From positions 248,001 through 312,000 of the forward strand of contig FJUW01000054.1 of assembly GCA_900074885.1 (NCBI GenBank): DNA of 64,000 bases, written 5' to 3'. How positions within the stretch are numbered: the stretch's first letter is position 1; every line of letters begins with the position of its first letter. This document shows positions 58,978-64,000 of this stretch, piece after piece. The notes below the pieces were generated by a model. That model made no database searches. It was not told where the DNA came from and worked only from the letters and a program-made list of their open reading frames with translations. Both the position numbers and the translations under genes were made by a program. Source of the stretch: Rhynchosporium graminicola. Taxonomy: Eukaryota; Ascomycota; Leotiomycetes; Helotiales; Ploettnerulaceae.

Positions 58978-59285
58978 GTCAATACTGCTAAGCTGGTCGT
59001 TCTGCTGTGCTGATGCGCAGAAAATATATTTGGTTCTGCGGACAAATAACTGAAGTTTCCACTCATCTTCTGGACCCTCGAGAGTTTATTCTAAAAAAGT
59101 TTAAACTTTTTAGCGTGCAGGGTCCTTTGGCGGCGTCATGCCGAGCTTCAGCCCAACGCGCATCGCATCGTCTCTCGTGTCCGGACGAAAGACATCGCGA
59201 ACTCCTGTAAGACTACCAACCTACAGAAGGCTCGAGGAGAGACGGTCACGGGTACACAGTCATTCATTAAATACCCATATCCAAG
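58978..59285. promoter_or_regulatory. Shared promoter of the divergent NAF1 and ALG9 genes, with an 18-bp palindrome
   Basis: Only 308 bp separate the two start codons, so the genes probably share control elements. AAAAAGTTTAAACTTTTT at 59094-59111 is a perfect palindrome near the middle. Both products are housekeeping (snoRNP assembly and N-glycan assembly). Co-regulation is inferred from spacing alone. Confidence 0.6.
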
Positions 59286-61318
59286 ATGCCTCCGACGGCT
59301 CCGAAGGCTGCCAATATGAGGCCCGAGAATCCAGAGGCTGCCCAGAAGAAGAAGAAGAAGTATGATACGATTCCCAAACCATGCCCGCAGCTTCTCATCT
59401 CAGTTCCAAACAACAAAAGCTCCCTCCCCGCTAACAGCTCACCCACCAGACCTGCCACTCCTTTCGCCGTCCAACCTATAAGCGCATTCTACGTCTTCTT
59501 CGTTGCCAATATACTTGCCGCATTATATGCCCCAATACAGGATTGTGACGAGACATTCAATTACTGGGAGCCGACACATTACTTGAGCCATGGCTATGGA
59601 TTACAGACGTGGGAATACTCGCCCGACTATGCGATTAGGAGTTGGTTGTACATTATACTTCATGCCCTAGTAGGGAACTTAAGAAGGCTGTTGCCGTTTT
59701 CTACAAAGGCATGCGAATCTACAAGCCAACCTTCAATGGCTAATATTCGCAGGTTGGCGAATTTTACTTCGTCCGATATTTCCTGGCTTTCGGATGCGCC
59801 CTCAGTCAGACGATACTATTTCGAGTTGTGAATAATACGTTGAATCCACGAATTGCACTATTCTTCTTGATGGCTATGGTGTTTAGCCCCGGCATGTTCC
59901 ATGCATCTGCATCCTTCTTGCCATCAAGTTTTGCTATGTACACAACAATGTTGGGAATGGCACAATTCATGAATTGGAGAGGCGGTCTCAAGACAGCTCA
60001 GGGAATCTTTTGCTTCGCACTTGGGGGAATACTTGGATGGCCTTTTGCAATGGCTCTATCGGCTCCATTCTTGTTTGAGGAGGTAGTCTTCGCATCTCTC
60101 AGCAGCAAAGACGCATTTATCGAGACTATCCTGAGATTTATCAGAGGGATTGTAGCTGGACTTCTACTTTTGGTAAGTTTACATCAATCCTGGGAATTTC
60201 GTTCTAATAGACCCAGACATTTGAGTTCGTCGTATCCGGGTTCTTCTACAAGTCTCTAGTCCTCGTTCCCTTCAACATAGTGTGGTATAACATATTCAGC
60301 CAACCCGGACGTGGCCCCGAGATCTACGGTACCGAACCATGGCATTTCTACATCCGCAACCTACTCCTAAACTTTAACATCTGGTTCATACTAGCGCTGC
60401 TTTCTTTACCGCTGTTCATTCTACAGAAGCTATTCTCCCGATCAGCTCAAGCAAACACCGTAACAGGACTACGCAGCATCATATTCATGACTCCCTTTTA
60501 TATGTGGCTAGCAATATTTAGCTTGCAGCTGCACAAAGAAGAACGATTCATGTATCCCGCCTATCCATGTCTCGCCCTTAACGGCGCCATGTCCCTCCAC
60601 ATCCTTCTCGCCGCCTTCGGACAATCCGATCCGAAAACACTCGTCGGCAAGATTCCCGCCAAGCTCAAACTCCTCATCATAAGCACTATCATGGTCTCTT
60701 CGGTGGATCTCGGCCTTGCAAGAATTTACGGCATATATTCCGCCTACTCCGCTCCTCTAAAGATCTACGAACCTCTTCAAACAATAGGTAATTATGGAGA
60801 CTCGATCTGTTTCGGCAAGGAATGGTATCGTTTCCCAAGTTCTTTCCATCTACCGAAGGATATGAGAGCCAAGTTTGTCAAGAGCGAATTTAGTGGTCTA
60901 CTTCCTGGGGAATTCTCGGAGGCGAAGACGGGATTTGGATATTGGTCTGGGGCGTGGCTTACACCTGCTGGAATGAATGATATGAATATTGAGGATATGG
61001 GGAAATACGTAAGCCAATTTCCCTCTTTTTCTCCACCCAATTCATACCTGCTGACCTGATTTGCAACAGACTGGTATCAGAGCCTGTGATTTCCTGATTG
61101 ATACTCATTATCCCGGTTCAAATTCTTCAGCGCTTGAACCGCACTATATCAAAGATGCAGAGCATTGGGAACAAGTTTCTTGTGTCCCGTTCCTGGATGC
61201 AGCAAATACGCATGCTCTTAGTCGGATCCTATGGGTTCCAGATTTGCCGATCGTACCTGAGAAGTATAGGAGGAGATGGGGTGAGCATTGCTTACTCAAG
61301 AAGAGAGAGTCGAAATAG
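59286..61318 (+). CDS. alg9: ALG9-type alpha-1,2-mannosyltransferase (GT22)
   Basis: Four exons: 59286-59708, 59753-60172, 60211-61008 and 61070-61318, giving 629 residues, all junctions at phase 0. The first luminal loop carries the GT22 motif around Asp88-Glu89 (DCDETFNYWEPTHYL). Further family blocks are RSWLYIILHALVGNLRRLLPFSTK|VGEFYFVRYFLAF, FLMAMVFSPGMFHASASFLPSSFAMY, GWPFAMALSAPF, GPEIYGTEPWHFYIRNLLLNFN, LQLHKEERFMYPAYP and a C-terminal luminal domain with GNYGDSICFGKEWYRFPSSFHLP. Alg9 adds the seventh and ninth mannose from dolichyl-phosphate mannose to the lipid-linked oligosaccharide in the ER. The HKEERF motif is the usual GT22 signature. Intron 1 uses a GC donor (AAG|GCATGC) with a CAG acceptor; no GT donor gives the conserved LLPFSTK|VGEFYF join. 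The gene is intact. Confidence 0.93.
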
Positions 61319-61614
61319 AAAGGGAGACTTGGCTACATGCGTACGTCATATATGTATGCTGTCTACATATGGTCCTTTTTCATGATGAATGCATCAAAAA
61401 AGAAAGTAGGTGCCAGATATATACAAATCACCAACATATATACAGTTTGCAACGACGGTCTTATTTACGACTTCTCCCACCTCGAAGCTTCTCAGCTCAT
61501 CACATCTTCCATATTGTCTCCAGGACAAATTCTTACTCATCCGCAGTCTTGCCATTATAAGAATGAATCTAACACAACCAGGTCAGCCAAAAGCCCACAA
61601 CATCAACAACACTA

Positions 61615-62919
61615 CTACCACAACACCTTATTGGAGAGGGAGAAGCTCACAGTCTGATCAGAACATCCGGTAGGTGTCATGTACCCATAAGCACCCAAAT
61701 TCGCGAAAAGCCCCTGCTTCTCACACACCAACCACGCACTCGCACTCGGCCTTGTCAGACCAACCGCACTCCACTGCAAAGCATCTCCACTCCACACAAA
61801 CGTGCCATACGTACTTTTCTCCTTCTTGAACTCCACCGCTAGTTTATTGGCTCCTGTTCCAGTAGCAGGGATGACGTTAGCGTAGAGGAAGCTCCCAGTG
61901 GAGATCAGCTGGGTGAGTTGCCCGTCGACGATGGCGAATTGTCCTGCGGTGGTACCCGAGGAGAGGATTGCGGCGCCTGGGGTGTTGGCAGGTGAGGTTT
62001 GTAGGTATTTGTGGAAATTTGGCGCGGCGACAGCGCGGATCCAGAAGTAGCCTGTTAAGAGGGTTGTGCCTGGTCCTGTACCGGCCGAGCTTGTGCTTAC
62101 GCCTGTGTCTGTGCCTGTACTTGGGCTTTTGCCTGTATCTGAGCCTGCTCCTGGGCTTTTGCCTGTGTCTGCGCCTGTGCCGGGGCTTGCTCCCGTATCT
62201 GTGCCTGTACCCGGGCTTGTGCCTGTGCCCGGGCTTGTGTCTGCGCCTGCACCTGTACCTGGGCTTGTGCCTGTGTCTGAGCCTGTGCCTGGACTTGTTC
62301 CTGAGTCTGAGCCTGTGCCTGCTCCGCTACCGGCTGAGCCTGTACTTGTAGGTAGAACACTGGAGCATTTCTTGGTCTTGGTTGCGAGGGTTGTATGTGG
62401 CTTTTGAGGCTTGTTCACTGGTTTGCATGGGGCTTTAGTTGTTGCCGCAGGTGCTGGAACTGGATCTGCAGGAGCTGGATCTGGAGTGACTGGAGGTGTT
62501 GAAGGTGGGTTGCCCTGGTTGCCCGGATTGCTCGGGCTGCTAGCAGCATTTACGGGTTGGCATTGTGAATACCAATCGCTAGGTGATCTGTTAGAGGTTG
62601 ATAGAGAGTAAGGTAATCACAACCTACTTGCTGAAAACACAGCTGTATCCACTAACGCAAGTCGTTGCACCTTCGTAGCCCTTTCCACCACCTGGATTGT
62701 CAGTACAGGTCTGTATAATTCTTAAGGACTTGAAGTACGGAGTGATGAGGATTCAGAAAGTCTGGGAGCTCCATAGATATCGCAGAGCAAGGTAGAGTTG
62801 CAGGACCATGTTCCCGAAAAACTTAAGAGACTGGGAGAGTGTAACTCACATCGACCCCAAGCAGCTGTCTGCGCAGTCGCAGCCGTCACCACCGAAAGTC
62901 CAACAAGAAGCGACCACAT
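61615..62919 (-). CDS. Secreted CBM1 protein with Gly/Thr/Ser/Pro-repeat linker and a C-terminal beta-rich domain
   Basis: Exons 62919-62850, 62691-62628 and 62578-61615 give 365 residues. Signal peptide [16 protein letters not shown]; mature protein starts with a complete CBM1 (about residues 20-54): [33 protein letters not shown]. Two introns cut this 35-residue module, and only splicing recreates it. CBM1 binds crystalline cellulose (or chitin) through a flat aromatic face. A Pro/Ala/Asn linker and a longer linker with [13 protein letters not shown] repeats (about 130-215) follow. The C-terminal domain (about 220-365) reads [59 protein letters not shown] and [12 protein letters not shown]. 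This is a recurrent domain of unknown function in fungal CBM1 proteins, with no catalytic residues I can name. The protein may anchor to plant or fungal walls. Confidence 0.87.
62080..62345. repeat. Degenerate tandem repeat encoding the SPGTG linker
   Basis: GC-rich units of about 18 and 36 bp (CTGTGCCTGTGCCCGGGCTTG-like on the plus strand) encode the Gly/Thr/Ser/Pro linker of the CBM1 protein. All frames stay open across it. Such repeats change length by slippage, so linker length probably varies among strains. Confidence 0.8.
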
Positions 62920-63779
62920 CTTCAAGTCTTCACAAGATCTAAACAAGAGGAAGAATGTTCAAGCAAGCTGATAAGAGAATAGGTATGCGTAGAAGAAATG
63001 AATGTAAACCTGAATCATCTGAAAACCTACACGGTATCGCTTCCCTTTTGATGATTTCTTCATGATCTCACACAAAGGCAATTTTATCACATATAGCGTT
63101 CCGATAGTACTTTAGCAATATAAGAACATTCTTCTATATTGAAGATATCCGATAATGGATCCATTTCTCAATTTGTACCTATATATCTGGCACCCGAGTC
63201 TCTTAGCGAGTGGGATGAACTGGCAGTGAAACAGCCTAGTGCCAAGTGAAGGGAGTGCTTGATGGGAACTAGCGACGTGATGTGATCGTTTGATGGATGT
63301 CAAGAGTTTCGGGCAGTCTGTGGTATATGAATCGTTCGGGATAGAGTGTTCATGCATGGAGTGGACATGGATGGTCGAGACGTAGGTCCGGATCCGAGGT
63401 GCAGGGGTTGGATCACGTGTGAGGGACAATTGTTTGTTTACTTCCACGCTTTTGCTACCGAGATCGTAGGATTATGATATCTTGTGATTCCAGTAGAAAA
63501 GATAATGTAGTTCATGAATTGCGTCGCCCCAATCCATTAAAGTATGGTTTTGTAGCGGTAAAGCTTAAACAAGGTAGTCACGCTATAATCCCACTCTGCT
63601 TTCACATCCTGACACCCCCTAGCCACGGCCAAACTCCACTCTAGTTTTATTGAATAGAAGAGCCAAGACGTCTAACAATTATCAAAAGACAAGCTCAAAC
63701 ATCGAACGTCCAGAACACAAGATCTAACCATTCACCTGCAGTCATTTCCGCAACACTCATCTTCCATCCAAAAAACACC
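62920..63779. other. Intergenic between divergent CBM1 protein and SDR genes
   Basis: No supported gene. A 111-codon minus frame at 63112-63447 lacks a domain. Promoters of both flanking genes should lie here. Confidence 0.5.
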
Positions 63780-64000
63780 ATGCCAAAAACTTTCCTCATA
63801 GTCGGAGCCACCCGCGGTATTGGTCTAGAGTTCACAGCCCAACTCCTTTCCCAAGGAAACATCGTGATAGCCACTGCACGCTCACCTACCTCATCACTTC
63901 TGGCTCCTAGGTCTTCTACCCAACCTCCAAGTAACGCAAGCAATCTCTGGGCCTTGACCGGTTCGCCTAACGGGCACAATCTCACCATCTTAGAATGCGA
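63780..64000 (+). CDS. Short-chain dehydrogenase/reductase, 5' part only (runs off the window)
   Basis: The ATG at 63780 begins MPKTFLIVGATRGIGLEFTAQLLSQGNIVIATARSPTSS. This is the N-terminal beta-alpha-beta of an NAD(P)-binding Rossmann fold with the SDR glycine motif (GATRGIG, equivalent to TGxxxGIG). The Arg after the second strand (ATARS) suggests NADP preference. About 73 residues are visible, none of the YxxxK catalytic region, so the reaction cannot be stated. The frame is open to the window edge. Confidence 0.85.
   Translation, partial: MPKTFLIVGATRGIGLEFTAQLLSQGNIVIATARSPTSSLLAPRSSTQPPSNASNLWALTGSPNGHNLTILEC

Overview
The window looks like nuclear DNA of a filamentous ascomycete (Pezizomycotina). 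The genes carry many short introns of about 43-160 nt with GT..AG borders and CTAAC-like branch sites. Gene spacing is moderate. The content is typical of such fungi: MFS sugar and JEN carboxylate transporters, a PTH11/rhodopsin-like membrane protein, a DUF6594 protein, GH20 and GH55 glycosidases, a CBM1 protein and a lone P450. A Leotiomycete is a plausible guess, but that is inference; nothing in the window fixes the class. All gene models below were spliced by hand from the sequence, and reading frame was checked across each junction.

Left third (1-24 kb): a small cysteine-containing secreted protein, a dicarboxylate/amino-acid:cation symporter (DAACS), a degenerate MobA-like nucleotidyltransferase, a UBC7-type E2, a sugar MFS transporter and a JEN-type monocarboxylate permease. 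Between them are gene-poor stretches with relics. These include a broken LtrA-family membrane gene, three copies of a dispersed repeat, several hairpins, and a 573-bp TA-flanked inverted-repeat element (probable mariner-type MITE) sitting inside one repeat copy. Three of the intact genes are uptake systems for small carbon or nitrogen compounds. They are dispersed, not clustered, so a joint pathway is not implied.

Middle (24-47 kb): a cell-surface cysteine-containing protein with one membrane span, a secreted alpha/beta hydrolase, a rhodopsin-domain membrane protein, a NIPA-type magnesium transporter with a long disordered tail, a GH55 C-terminal fragment, a P450 with a GC-AG intron, an orphan acidic/Ser-Arg-rich protein, and a frame-shifted low-affinity iron permease-like gene.

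Right third (47-64 kb) is denser and mostly intact: GH20 beta-N-acetylhexosaminidase, an Mpv17/Sym1-family membrane protein, a DUF6594 protein, a HODM/DUF3445 haem oxygenase-like protein, a divergent NAF1-ALG9 pair sharing a 308-bp promoter, a CBM1-bearing secreted protein with a Gly/Thr/Ser/Pro repeat linker, and the 5' end of a short-chain dehydrogenase running off the right edge.

No undescribed multi-gene system could be demonstrated. The strongest unusual signals are the nested repeat/MITE structure, the pseudo-MobA, the two GC-AG introns, the stop-free 3n introns in UBC7 and in the small secreted protein, and the orphan 477-residue protein.
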